This document shows positions 53,582-61,993 of a stretch of 64,000 bases of DNA, one piece after another; the first letter of the stretch is position 1; each line of letters opens with the position of its first letter. Source of the DNA: Parapedobacter indicus. GTDB lineage: Bacteria; Bacteroidota; Bacteroidia; Sphingobacteriales; Sphingobacteriaceae. Made by a program: the position numbers and the translations under genes. The stretch lies in NCBI RefSeq assembly GCF_900113765.1, contig NZ_FOQO01000004.1, forward strand, positions 310,001 through 374,000, in the 5' to 3' direction. Below the pieces are notes generated by a model. It did not search any database and had not been told where the DNA came from. It saw only the letters and a program-made list of their open reading frames with translations.

Positions 53582-54353
53582 CTTGTGCTTCTTTAACGAA
53601 AATCCCCGACGCAGATGCCCGCATCTTCAAAAACTGTATATATACCCCCCGGGCTTCTCCAGGTGATACGCCTTCCCTACCATCGAGCCAATCATCCGGT
53701 ATCGCCTGCACAATGCGCTCAATCACCGATTCGGTAAGCTTGCCCTTCAACTCGCTTTCTACATCTTCCAACCGCGATGCCCACCGCAACAAGACATGAT
53801 CCTTCACCTGAACGAACGGCTTAGCGGCCTGTTCCTGCCAGTTGTCCCAGGTATGGTGAAAATATAGCGCCGCTCCGTGGTCAATCAGCCACAACTCCTT
53901 ATGCCACATTAGCATGTTGGTATTCCTGACCGTCCGGTCGACATTCGTAAGCAGGCAGTCCAGCCATACAATGCGCGAAGCCAAGTCTTCGCCCAATTTA
54001 TTGACCACCGGATCAAATGTAATCGCGCCCGAAAGGTAATGCAGAGCGAGGTTCAGCCCCTTACTCGCCCGCAGCAAGTCTTGTATCTCTTCATCCGGTT
54101 CGGTGCGGCCGAAGGCTTCATCCAATTCCGCGAATACGATTTCGGGTACACGAAAACCCAATGCACGGGCAATCTCACCTCCCAGTAATTCCGCTATTAA
54201 GGCTTTACTTCCCTGCCCTGCGCCCCGGAATTTGAGGGCATACAAAAATCCGTCATCCGCCTCGGCAATGGCCGGCAACGATCCTCCTTCCCGCAGCGGC
54301 GTGACATAACGCGTCACTTGTACGGTTCGTAATGTTGAATTATCCACGCCCAA
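53559..54353 (-). CDS. HipA-like kinase family protein
   Basis: This is a 264-residue protein of the HipA/PI3-4-kinase-like fold. YALKFRG (Lys41) matches the ATP lysine, Glu60 the helix partner, and LTNVDRTVRNTNML (Asp139, Asn144) the catalytic loop; LIDHGAAL (Asp158) corresponds to the metal-binding aspartate. It lacks a HipB antitoxin neighbour and the HipA N-terminal domain. Instead it is coupled to DUF3037, so this is unlikely to be a classical toxin. Target unknown. Confidence 0.8.
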   Translation of the reverse strand: MGVDNSTLRTVQVTRYVTPLREGGSLPAIAEADDGFLYALKFRGAGQGSKALIAELLGGEIARALGFRVPEIVFAELDEAFGRTEPDEEIQDLLRASKGLNLALHYLSGAITFDPVVNKLGEDLASRIVWLDCLLTNVDRTVRNTNMLMWHKELWLIDHGAALYFHHTWDNWQEQAAKPFVQVKDHVLLRWASRLEDVESELKGKLTESVIERIVQAIPDDWLDGREGVSPGEARGVYIQFLKMRASASGIFVKEAQDARERII

Positions 54354-54477
54354 ACTTAGACATCTTGCATCTCAATTGCAAACAATTGTTGGCTCATACA
54401 GACCGTATTGACACTTCAAGAAAAGGGGCTTCGTGTGCAGGAAAATAACTTGAACATATTGATAAGACAAATCTTCT

Positions 54478-54485
54478 TATATTTG
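54478..54485 (+). promoter_or_regulatory. -7 box before the DUF1599 gene
   Basis: TATATTTG, an exact consensus box, with 7 nt to the ATG. TTG occurs at 54459-54461 (16-nt gap) and 54450-54452 (25-nt gap), neither ideal. Confidence 0.55.
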
Positions 54486-54492
54486 CTCCTAC

Positions 54493-55035
54493 ATGGATAC
54501 TTCAGCACAATACGACCGCATCATCGAGCACTGCCAGCAACTATTTGAAAAGAAAACAACCGATTACGGCACCGCGTGGCGCATTATGCGGCTGCCTTCC
54601 ATCACAGACCAACTTTACATCAAGGCCCAGCGCATACGTACGCTCGAAGAGAAACGCGTATCCAAAGTAGGCGACGGCGTGCAGGAAGAATACATCGGCA
54701 TTGTGAACTATTGCGTGATCGCTATCATGCAATTGACTATGGCTGACAACCGGAACGAAAGCCTCCCGCTGAATGAAGTGATGGAAAAGTATAACCAAGT
54801 GGTCGCAGAAACCAAGGAGTTGATGTTTGCAAAAAACCACGATTACGGGGAAGCCTGGCGGGAAATGCGGCTCACCTCGCTCACCGATCTAATCCTGACA
54901 AAAATCTATCGAGTAAAGCAAATCGAAAACAACGAGGGGCTGACCGTTGTTTCCGAAGGTGTGAAAGCTAACTATCAGGATATGCTCAATTATGCTGTTT
55001 TTGCCCTCATTAAATTGGGATTATCCAATAGATAA
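54493..55035 (+). CDS. DUF1599 domain protein (tandem repeat)
   Basis: This 180-residue protein is built of two similar halves. YDRIIEHCQQLFEKKTTDYGTAWRIMR in the first and YNQVVAETKELMFAKNHDYGEAWREMR in the second share the pattern HDYG.AWR.MR, followed in each by S.TD.....K..R. The family is known as DUF1599 and the histidine/aspartate-rich helical repeat recalls all-alpha NTP pyrophosphatases, but I cannot see all their metal ligands. It lies 23 nt before the DoxX gene. Confidence 0.8.
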   Translation: MDTSAQYDRIIEHCQQLFEKKTTDYGTAWRIMRLPSITDQLYIKAQRIRTLEEKRVSKVGDGVQEEYIGIVNYCVIAIMQLTMADNRNESLPLNEVMEKYNQVVAETKELMFAKNHDYGEAWREMRLTSLTDLILTKIYRVKQIENNEGLTVVSEGVKANYQDMLNYAVFALIKLGLSNR

Positions 55036-55058
55036 TCATTCTTTAAAGCAGACCATAG

Positions 55059-56249
55059 ATGCAAACTACCCAAACGTATACACGTACCAATTACTTGCTG
55101 ATAATTTCCCGGATTGTCACCGGAATGCTATTTATCTTCTCCGGTTTTATCAAAGCCAATGATCCGACTGGATTCGGGTATAAATTGGAAGAATATTTTC
55201 ACGTTTTCGGCACCCATTTCCTCAATGATTATGCCATCGCCCTCGCAGTGGTCATCTGTGGTCTGGAAATCTTACTCGGCGCGCTTCTACTGCTTGGGTT
55301 TTGGGGCCGAACGGTGGCCTGGGGTCTATTACTATTGATTCTGTTCTTCACTTTCCTTACCTTCTACTCCGCATTTTTTGAGGTGGTAACTTCTTGTGGT
55401 TGCTTCGGCGACGCCATTCCGCTCACCCCGTGGCAATCGTTTGGTAAAGACCTCGTGTTGCTGCTGCTGATTCTAGTGATCTTTGTCAACCGGAATCAGA
55501 TTAATCCACTTATTTCAGGTTGGTTCACTCAGTCGATCATTACCGTGATGGTGGTCGTAGTTTCCTTGGGAATAGGTATTTATACCCTCAACTTTCTTCC
55601 ATTTATTGATTTCTTACCTTATAAAAAGGGAAATAACTTGCCCAGATTGATGACCCTACCAGCAGGAGAGGTGGGTGATCAATATGAGATTATCTACACG
55701 TTGAAAAATAAGGCGTCGGGAGAAGAAAAAAAGGTGTCCGACAAAGTTTACCTTGCCGAAGAATTGTGGAAAGATGAAAATTGGGAAATCATCGGCGATC
55801 CGGAAAGCAAACTTGTCAAAAAAGGGTATCAGATTCCGATATCCGATCTGCTGATTAGCGATGCCAACGGAGATGACATGACCCATGAACTAATTGAAAA
55901 TCCATATTACAACCTCATAGTAGTAGCTTGGGACTTGGAAAAGACCAACTTAGAGGCCCTTCGCAAAATCAACGCATTGGTCATGAATGCAGCCGAAGCT
56001 TATAACATACGTTCTGTCTTGCTTACTGCCAGTAGTACGCAGGAGGCCGAGCAGATCAGTGACGAACTGAATCTACTCGCGGAAATATTTTATGCCGACG
56101 CTGTGCCCCTTAAGAGCATGGTCCGGGCAAATCCGGGCATCCTATTGATGCAAAATGGCACCGTGATCGACAAATGGCACTACAATACATTACCCGGTTT
56201 CGATACATTAGATAAACTGTATTTTAGCAAAGCATACCAAAATGAATGA
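55059..56249 (+). CDS. BT_3928-type DoxX membrane protein with thioredoxin-like C-terminus
   Basis: This is a 396-residue protein. The N-terminal DoxX-type four-helix domain (about 10-150) contains FIFSGFIKANDPTGFGYKLEEYF and VTSCGCFGDAIPL. A further helix near 165 leads to a soluble domain (about 200-396), with DKWHYNTLPGFDTLD near its end, resembling a thioredoxin fold but without a CxxC pair. Function unknown; conserved in Bacteroidota. It overlaps aroK by 8 nt. Confidence 0.82.
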   Translation: MQTTQTYTRTNYLLIISRIVTGMLFIFSGFIKANDPTGFGYKLEEYFHVFGTHFLNDYAIALAVVICGLEILLGALLLLGFWGRTVAWGLLLLILFFTFLTFYSAFFEVVTSCGCFGDAIPLTPWQSFGKDLVLLLLILVIFVNRNQINPLISGWFTQSIITVMVVVVSLGIGIYTLNFLPFIDFLPYKKGNNLPRLMTLPAGEVGDQYEIIYTLKNKASGEEKKVSDKVYLAEELWKDENWEIIGDPESKLVKKGYQIPISDLLISDANGDDMTHELIENPYYNLIVVAWDLEKTNLEALRKINALVMNAAEAYNIRSVLLTASSTQEAEQISDELNLLAEIFYADAVPLKSMVRANPGILLMQNGTVIDKWHYNTLPGFDTLDKLYFSKAYQNE

Positions 56250-56754
56250 GATGAAGCCCGTGTTTCTGATAGGTTTTATGGGAAGCGGGAAGACCACTTG
56301 GGGGCGAAAACTCGCTACCAAAACCGAACGGACATTCGTCGACTTGGATGAGGTTATCGTTCATGAAATCGGCATGCCCATCGCCGAATATTTCACCAAA
56401 TATGGCGAAGCGGCATTCAGACAAGTCGAAAGCCGAACGTTAAAAAACCTACCGCTGAGCGAACCGACAGTGATTTCCACCGGTGGTGGTACGCCCTGTT
56501 ATTTTGATAATATGGCGTGGATGAATGAAACAGGTACGACTGTCTATTTCTACCTACCCCCTAAAGCATTATGGGACAGACTCGTCCAAACCGATATTGC
56601 TTCACGTCCGGCCTTAAAAGGATTATCTGGGCAAGAGTTATTAGCGGATATCACGTCGAAACTTGCGGACCGCACATCCTATTATGAACAGGCGACACAC
56701 ATCGTCAATCATTTATCGCTGCAATTGGATGAATTGGTAGACTTGATACGTTGA
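56242..56754 (+). CDS. aroK: Shikimate kinase
   Basis: This is a 170-residue enzyme phosphorylating shikimate in aromatic amino-acid synthesis. P-loop GFMGSGKTTWG (from residue 11), Asp34/Asp36 in VDLDE, Arg60 in EAAFRQVES and the substrate loop GGG (81-83) in STGGGTPCYF are all present. An ATG at 56251 would avoid the overlap with the upstream gene and is a fair alternative. Confidence 0.95.
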   Translation: MNEMKPVFLIGFMGSGKTTWGRKLATKTERTFVDLDEVIVHEIGMPIAEYFTKYGEAAFRQVESRTLKNLPLSEPTVISTGGGTPCYFDNMAWMNETGTTVYFYLPPKALWDRLVQTDIASRPALKGLSGQELLADITSKLADRTSYYEQATHIVNHLSLQLDELVDLIR

Positions 56755-56780
56755 ATTCCGCACGGAATTCGCTACCTTTA
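56751..56780 (+). promoter_or_regulatory. Promoter with a palindrome in the spacer
   Basis: TTG (56751-56753), a 19-nt spacer and TACCTTTA (56773-56780, 7 of 8 matches). The palindrome GAATTCCG-CA-CGGAATTC (56753-56770) lies within the spacer, an ideal place for an operator of the following GDPD gene. Part of it lies over the stop codon of aroK. Confidence 0.5.
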
Positions 56781-56812
56781 TAGCCGTTTACCATTTTAGC
56801 AAAATTTCCCTT

Positions 56813-57757
56813 ATGATGGTGTGGCGCACTATCCCGCTCTTGATCGTATCTTTATTGGTTTCGCTTTTCGTGGCCTGCTTGCCATCAAATATAGGAGGCG
56901 ACTTTCGGTACAATAATCATCGGATAGATCTCATCTCGGTCGATGAATTGTACCGTTTCCTCACCTATCACGAAAAGCGTTATCCTTTGATCAGTGTGCA
57001 TCGGGGCGGAGCTTCCAAAGGCTTTCCGGAAAATGCACTGGAAACCTTTGAAAACAACTTTCGCCAACAACCCATCATCATTGAGTGTGATATACGTGCG
57101 ACCAAAGATGGTGTGTTGGTGCTTATGCACGATGAAACCCTCGACCGAACAACCACCGGAACCGGACAGGTACAAGATGTGGAATTTTCTGCATTAAAAA
57201 AACTGAAACTGAAAGACATAGAAGGCAACGTTACCCCCTACCGAATACCCACTTTGGATGAAACGCTCCAATGGGGTGCAGGGAAGGTGATTTTTACGCT
57301 GGATGTCAAACGTGGTGTGTCTTATGCTTCGGTCATTGATGCCATCCGCCGAAATAAAGCCGAAGCCTACAGCGTAGTTATCACGTACAGTGCAGATCAA
57401 GCGGCTGTCGTTCACCAGCTCGCACCCAACGTCATGATTTCCGCATCTATCCAGTCGGCCGGCGACCTGCTTAGATTGAATGACCACAGTATTCCCGATA
57501 ACCGCCTCGTCGCCTTTGTCGGCACACGTGAGGCAGACAAGGAACTCTACGATCTGCTCCACGGACACGGCATTCTTTGCATTCTGGGCACCTTGGGCAA
57601 CCTGGATAAACAGGCTGCCGTGCGTGGAGATACAGTTTACACCGCATTGATAGAGCGAGGCGCAGATATTCTGTCGACCGATCGGCCCCTCGAAGCGGGT
57701 AAGGCCTTACAGGCCTACCGCATTAAACATAAAATAACGTCCCGTTTTATTAAATAA
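56813..57757 (+). CDS. Glycerophosphodiester phosphodiesterase
   Basis: This is a 314-residue protein. An N-terminal hydrophobic stretch with a lipobox-like VAC (Cys22) suggests membrane or lipid anchoring. The GDPD signature is complete: H63-R64 (HRGGASKGFPENALETFE), Glu73, Glu91 and Asp93 (IIECDIRATKDGVLVLMHDE), with catalytic His106 following. It hydrolyses deacylated phospholipids to glycerol-3-phosphate. The transporter gene gldA follows 6 nt later. Confidence 0.9.
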   Translation: MMVWRTIPLLIVSLLVSLFVACLPSNIGGDFRYNNHRIDLISVDELYRFLTYHEKRYPLISVHRGGASKGFPENALETFENNFRQQPIIIECDIRATKDGVLVLMHDETLDRTTTGTGQVQDVEFSALKKLKLKDIEGNVTPYRIPTLDETLQWGAGKVIFTLDVKRGVSYASVIDAIRRNKAEAYSVVITYSADQAAVVHQLAPNVMISASIQSAGDLLRLNDHSIPDNRLVAFVGTREADKELYDLLHGHGILCILGTLGNLDKQAAVRGDTVYTALIERGADILSTDRPLEAGKALQAYRIKHKITSRFIK

Positions 57758-57763
57758 ATACAG

Positions 57764-58489
57764 ATGTCCATCGAGGTTACCACGCTCCACAAGTCTTACG
57801 GTACGAATGCCGCGGTAAAAGGCATTTCCTTTCGTGCCAAGCCGGGACGGGTACTGGGATTTTTGGGACCTAACGGTGCGGGCAAATCCACCACATTGAA
57901 AATTCTGTCGGGCAGCATTCCTCCCACTTCCGGCCATGCGTCTGTATATGGCTTCGACGTATACCAAGACAGCTTGACTGCTCGTCAACACATTGGCTAT
58001 CTGCCGGAACATAATCCACTCTATCTGGACATGTATGTGCACGAAATGTTGGCCTTCGCCGCAGGAATCCATCGCATTACCCGTGCTCGTGAACGAATAG
58101 CTGAAGTTATTTCCCTAACCGGACTGGAATCCCAACAATATAAAAAAATTAATGAACTGTCCAAGGGCTACCGGCAACGCGTTGGGTTGGCGCAAACCAT
58201 TTTGCACGACCCTAAAGTACTGATTTTAGATGAACCTACATCAGGGCTGGATCCCAACCAGTTACAGGATATTCGCTCCCTTATCAAACAGCTGGGTATT
58301 CAGAAAACTGTTCTGCTGTCCACCCATATTATGCAGGAAGTGGAAGCCGTTTGTGACGACGTGATCATCATCCATCAGGGCCACATCGTTGCTGATTTTC
58401 CGTTGGAAGAACTGGCTGTGAGATACCCCGACTTGGACCTGGAATCACTCTTCATGCGGCTTACTACTCCCTCTTCTCCCATCATTTAA
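57764..58489 (+). CDS. gldA: Gliding-motility ABC transporter ATPase GldA
   Basis: This 241-residue ATPase has Walker A GPNGAGKST, the signature LSKGYRQR and Walker B VLILDEPTSGLDPNQ. The start MSIEVTTLHKSYGTNAAVKGISF and C-terminal LESLFMRLT fit the GldA subgroup rather than other ABC ATPases. GldF and GldG, its membrane partners, are fused in a gene a kilobase downstream. In Flavobacterium the trio is needed for gliding; in other Bacteroidota gliding may be absent, so the role here is an inference. Confidence 0.83.
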   Translation: MSIEVTTLHKSYGTNAAVKGISFRAKPGRVLGFLGPNGAGKSTTLKILSGSIPPTSGHASVYGFDVYQDSLTARQHIGYLPEHNPLYLDMYVHEMLAFAAGIHRITRARERIAEVISLTGLESQQYKKINELSKGYRQRVGLAQTILHDPKVLILDEPTSGLDPNQLQDIRSLIKQLGIQKTVLLSTHIMQEVEAVCDDVIIIHQGHIVADFPLEELAVRYPDLDLESLFMRLTTPSSPII

Positions 58490-58517
58490 ACAATATGGCA
58501 TGTTTTGTGTTAATATC

Positions 58518-58539
58518 AATGTAGTTAAAAAACTACATT
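58518..58539 (+). other. Hairpin between gldA and the barrel gene
   Basis: AATGTAGTT (58518-58526) and AACTACATT (58531-58539) form a 9-bp stem with an AAAA loop. No T-run follows on the plus strand, so it is more likely a 5' UTR element or operator of the barrel gene than a terminator. Confidence 0.5.
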
Positions 58540-58570
58540 AAAATCAGATTTAACACTAAAAGCGAAAACC

Positions 58571-59146
58571 ATGAAACATGTATTTTTATTTTCAGCACTA
58601 TTTTTAGCTGGGGTCTTTGCAGTGAATGCCCAAGACATCAATAAACCCCAAACCTCTGCCAACGTAGGAATGACCCCTGTTCAAAAGGGCAATTGGATTG
58701 TCGGCGGAAGTTTAGGTAGTTTGGGATACAGTTTTGAAGGGGAAAATTTCAACATTATGTTGAATCCTCGGGCAGGATATTTCATTTCAGACGGTGTTGC
58801 AATCGGGTTGGGATTGATCGGCTCGTTGGCCACCGTACCTGATGAAGATGACGTATGGGGATACGGTGTCTCACCCTTTGTTCGTTATTACTTCCCGCAA
58901 GGTTCCAGTGCAACGGGCCGTTTTTTTGCACAGGGTGACGTTGGTATTTCCGGTAGCTCACCTGGATCTGGTGCCTCACTGGCACTTGGTGCTAATGTAG
59001 GTTATGCCCATTTTATTACCAGTAGTGTAGCACTTGAAGTGACTGCCGGCTATAACTATAGCAAAGCCACCGTTTCGGGTTCAACCGGCCAAAGTGGCTT
59101 GGGTGTAGCCTTGGGGTTCCAGGTTTATCTTCCCGGACAGCGATAA
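58571..59146 (+). CDS. Small outer-membrane beta-barrel protein (paralogue)
   Basis: This 191-residue protein has a signal ending at VNAQ and a barrel with GNWIVGGSLGSLGYSFEGEN and RAGYFISDGVAIGLGLIG. These segments match those of the barrel encoded at 20436, so the two are paralogues. The protein ends LGFQVYLPGQR, an unusual tail beyond the last strand. Function unknown. The position between gldA and gldFG is odd. Confidence 0.8.
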   Translation: MKHVFLFSALFLAGVFAVNAQDINKPQTSANVGMTPVQKGNWIVGGSLGSLGYSFEGENFNIMLNPRAGYFISDGVAIGLGLIGSLATVPDEDDVWGYGVSPFVRYYFPQGSSATGRFFAQGDVGISGSSPGSGASLALGANVGYAHFITSSVALEVTAGYNYSKATVSGSTGQSGLGVALGFQVYLPGQR

Positions 59147-59172
59147 AATCTACATAATTAAAGTTAACCACG

Positions 59173-59206
59173 AAAGCGCGGATGATCTTTGTCCGCGCTT
59201 TTTTTT
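59173..59206 (+). terminator. Terminator after the barrel gene
   Basis: Ten-base arms (AAAGCGCGGA with TCCGCGCTTT) around a 9-nt loop, followed by an uninterrupted T-run. Confidence 0.9.
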
Positions 59207-59440
59207 AAATCTATTCACCCCATTTCAAAGATGTTTCCGAATTAAAATTTAGACAAAAAAATTTGATTATATTGATTTAAGCTTATTTTATAGTCTTTTT
59301 ATAGCGTAAATACAGTAAAAAAGTCTATAAAGACAATGGTTATAATATAAATCATTGGATTTTATAAAACTTAATCTGTTTATTTATTCTATTGATTTAG
59401 GACATTGCTCCGAAACTTCTCAAGCACTTCCCGTCCGCTG
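59207..59440. other. AT-rich intergenic stretch with repeated TATAG/GTCT motifs
   Basis: About 230 nt, very AT-rich. It contains TATAGTCTTTTTATAG and, about 20 bases on, GTCTATAAAGAC, which are near-inverted copies of one another, plus several ATTGATTTA-type repeats. No ORF or RNA gene is visible. It could be a regulatory or protein-binding region of gldFG, or simply relaxed intergenic DNA. Confidence 0.5.
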
Positions 59441-59471
59441 TTTGTTTCGTAAACGTTTTTCCCTATTTTCG
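59441..59471 (+). promoter_or_regulatory. Promoter of gldFG
   Basis: TTTG (59441-59444), 19-nt spacer and TATTTTCG (59464-59471, 7 of 8). The first base of the TTG start is 22 nt further. Confidence 0.55.
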
Positions 59472-59492
59472 GGGCATTAAATCGCCAACGAT

Positions 59493-61898
59493 TTGCTGAG
59501 TATCTACAAAAAGGAAATAGCGGCCTACTTCAATTCGCTCACGGGCTATTTGGCAATTGGCCTATTCCTACTGATGACCGGTCTCCTTTTATGGGTTTTT
59601 CCGGATACGAGTATCCTCGATTACGGATATGCAACGCTTGAGAGCTTTTTCCAGCTCAGCCCCTACCTGTTTATGTTTCTTATTCCGGCGATTACCATGC
59701 GAAGTATTGCCGGTGAAAAGGCCGAAGGAACCTGGGAACTCCTACTTACGCGGCCCGTACGGATGTGGCACCTGATACTTGGCAAATACTTTGGCAGCCT
59801 TACCGTCGTACTGTTAGCGTTGCTTCCCACGTTGATATATGTGGTCACTGTTTATCAGTTAGCGCTTCCCCAGGGGAATATAGATACCGGTGCAATGGTA
59901 GGATCTTACCTCGGCTTGGTATGTTTGGGCGCCGCTTTTGTGGCCATTGGTCTATTCACCTCTGCACTCAGCCGCAATCCGATCGTTTCCTTTTTGCTCG
60001 CGATGCTGCTGTCTTTTTTGCTGTTTTATGCATTTGATGCACTCAGCAGGATGCCTTTTTTTAACTCCTACAGCTATTTGACTTCCCGCTTGGGTGCCCA
60101 AGCCCATTACGATGCCATCAGCCGGGGTGTATTGGATAGTCGCGATGCCTTGTACTTCATCAGCGTGATAACGGTATTTCTCGGATGTACCCATGTCATA
60201 TTAAACAGAAATCGGAATACGTGGAAAAAAATAGCAATCATTGAGCTCGCTTTTATCGGGGGATTAATATTGATCAATATCCTCGGGTCTTTCTATTTTT
60301 CCCGTATTGATTTTACCGCCGAAAAACGGTTTACGCTATCGGTACTTGCAAAACATACCGTAAGCAATCTCCAGGAGCAGGCACACATTATCCTATTGCT
60401 CGATGGCAAGCTCCCCTCCGGTTTTGAGCGGTTGAAAAGATCCACTGTGGATTTAATGAATGATTTAGCTACTTATTCCGCTGGCAAGCTGACCTTCGAA
60501 GTTGTGAACCCATTGGATGTAGATATACAGCAACAACAAACCAATACGGAAGCCCTTGCTGACAGGGGCATCACGCCAACCAACCTCAATGTACGTACCG
60601 GGACAGGATTTTCCCAACAATTGATCTTCCCTGCGGCATTAATTACTTATGGGGATCATGAAATCCCTATAAATTTGCTGCTAAGCCGCATCGGGGCCTC
60701 CCATGAAACCGTACTGAACAATTCCATCCAAAACTTGGAATATGCCGTGGTATCTGCGCTGCGCAAAGTCAGTTCGGGCGGACGCCCCCTGATTGGGTTT
60801 ACCGAAGGGCACGGCGAATTGGACAACCTAGCGCTTTTTGATGCCATCCAGACCCTTACAACCGGATTTCAGGTAGGTTTTGTCAACCTGGACAGCATCA
60901 CGTTTGAAGGGCTTAACCAACTGGCAGCACTTGTCATAGCCAAGCCAACTCAGGCATTTACCGAAACTGAAAAATTCAAGATTGATCAATTTGTCATGAA
61001 TGGCGGAAGTGTACTGTGGGCGATCGACCAAACGGATGCTGAACTGGACAGCATGCGTACAACCGGCGACCAGACGGTGATCACCAGGCAGTTGAACCTT
61101 GACGACCTATTGTTTACCTACGGGATACGATTCAACTATGACCTCCTCGCCGATATGAATTGTGCACAGATACCGCTCGCAATGGGACGCTTAGGAAACC
61201 AAGCGCAGATTGAACTCGCTCCGTGGCTGTTCTATCCGGTTTTTATGCCAGTGACGTCGCACCCGGTCCTAAAGAATCTGGAGGGTATCCGTAGTGAATT
61301 TGCAGGCACAGTGGATACGATCACTGTAGCGGGTATACGCAAATCTGTCGTCCTCCAATCGTCCCCGTTTTCACGGTTGCTAAATCTCCCGGCAACGATC
61401 TCCCTGCAAATGGTTGAAGAGTCTCCCGATCCCGCAGCGTTTAAAAACAAACCCTATGCAGTAGCAGCACTGCTGGAAGGACCTTTCCCATCCGCGTTTT
61501 TAAACCGGCCGGCACCTCCTGGAATCAAAGCACCCATCAAGATACCTGAACGGGGAAAACCCGCAAAAATGATTGCTATTGCGGACGGCGATGTATTCAA
61601 AGGACAGGTCAATCCGAACGACGGATCGCCCTACCCCCTAGGTTGGGACCGATATACCGAGCAGCAGTATGGCAACAAGTCCTTCCTGCTCAACGCGATC
61701 GACTACCTGACCGACGATGCGGGCATCATTGCACTCCGAGGAAAAGAAATCAAGTTGCGTTTGTTGAATCAGGTAAAGATCAACGAAGAACGCCAGTATT
61801 GGCAGCTCCTCAATGTCGCTTTGCCACCTGCGCTGTTGTTGCTGTTCGGGTTCGCACGAGGGTATTTGAGAAAACGGCGTTATACGTCACTGCGGTGA
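59493..61898 (+). CDS. Fused GldF-GldG gliding ABC transporter protein
   Basis: This is an 801-residue fusion. Residues 1 to about 240 form an ABC-2 permease with six helices (MLSIYKKEIAAYFNSLTGYLA start, AGEKAEGTWELLLTRPVRMW in the first loop). A membrane segment near 250 leads into a GldG-type extracytoplasmic domain (about 280-740, starting RIDFTAEKRFTLS) with a C-terminal helix (LPPALLLLFGFARGYL). In Flavobacterium these are separate. The TTG at 59493 is the only reasonable start. It should work with GldA, encoded about 1 kb upstream. Fusions occur in Sphingobacteriaceae. Confidence 0.88.
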   Translation: MLSIYKKEIAAYFNSLTGYLAIGLFLLMTGLLLWVFPDTSILDYGYATLESFFQLSPYLFMFLIPAITMRSIAGEKAEGTWELLLTRPVRMWHLILGKYFGSLTVVLLALLPTLIYVVTVYQLALPQGNIDTGAMVGSYLGLVCLGAAFVAIGLFTSALSRNPIVSFLLAMLLSFLLFYAFDALSRMPFFNSYSYLTSRLGAQAHYDAISRGVLDSRDALYFISVITVFLGCTHVILNRNRNTWKKIAIIELAFIGGLILINILGSFYFSRIDFTAEKRFTLSVLAKHTVSNLQEQAHIILLLDGKLPSGFERLKRSTVDLMNDLATYSAGKLTFEVVNPLDVDIQQQQTNTEALADRGITPTNLNVRTGTGFSQQLIFPAALITYGDHEIPINLLLSRIGASHETVLNNSIQNLEYAVVSALRKVSSGGRPLIGFTEGHGELDNLALFDAIQTLTTGFQVGFVNLDSITFEGLNQLAALVIAKPTQAFTETEKFKIDQFVMNGGSVLWAIDQTDAELDSMRTTGDQTVITRQLNLDDLLFTYGIRFNYDLLADMNCAQIPLAMGRLGNQAQIELAPWLFYPVFMPVTSHPVLKNLEGIRSEFAGTVDTITVAGIRKSVVLQSSPFSRLLNLPATISLQMVEESPDPAAFKNKPYAVAALLEGPFPSAFLNRPAPPGIKAPIKIPERGKPAKMIAIADGDVFKGQVNPNDGSPYPLGWDRYTEQQYGNKSFLLNAIDYLTDDAGIIALRGKEIKLRLLNQVKINEERQYWQLLNVALPPALLLLFGFARGYLRKRRYTSLR

Positions 61899-61993
61899 TT
61901 TGAATAACCCTGCACCAGAGATGAGTACGGACAGGCGTTGCCTCCTACCAAAAATCCTCTGGAAGAATACTGATTATAACAGAAAATAGGGCA

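Noticed and set aside
53559-54353. HipA toxin of a HipBA toxin-antitoxin pair
   Set aside because: There is no HipB-like helix-turn-helix gene next to it, and the protein is short of the N-terminal HipA domain.
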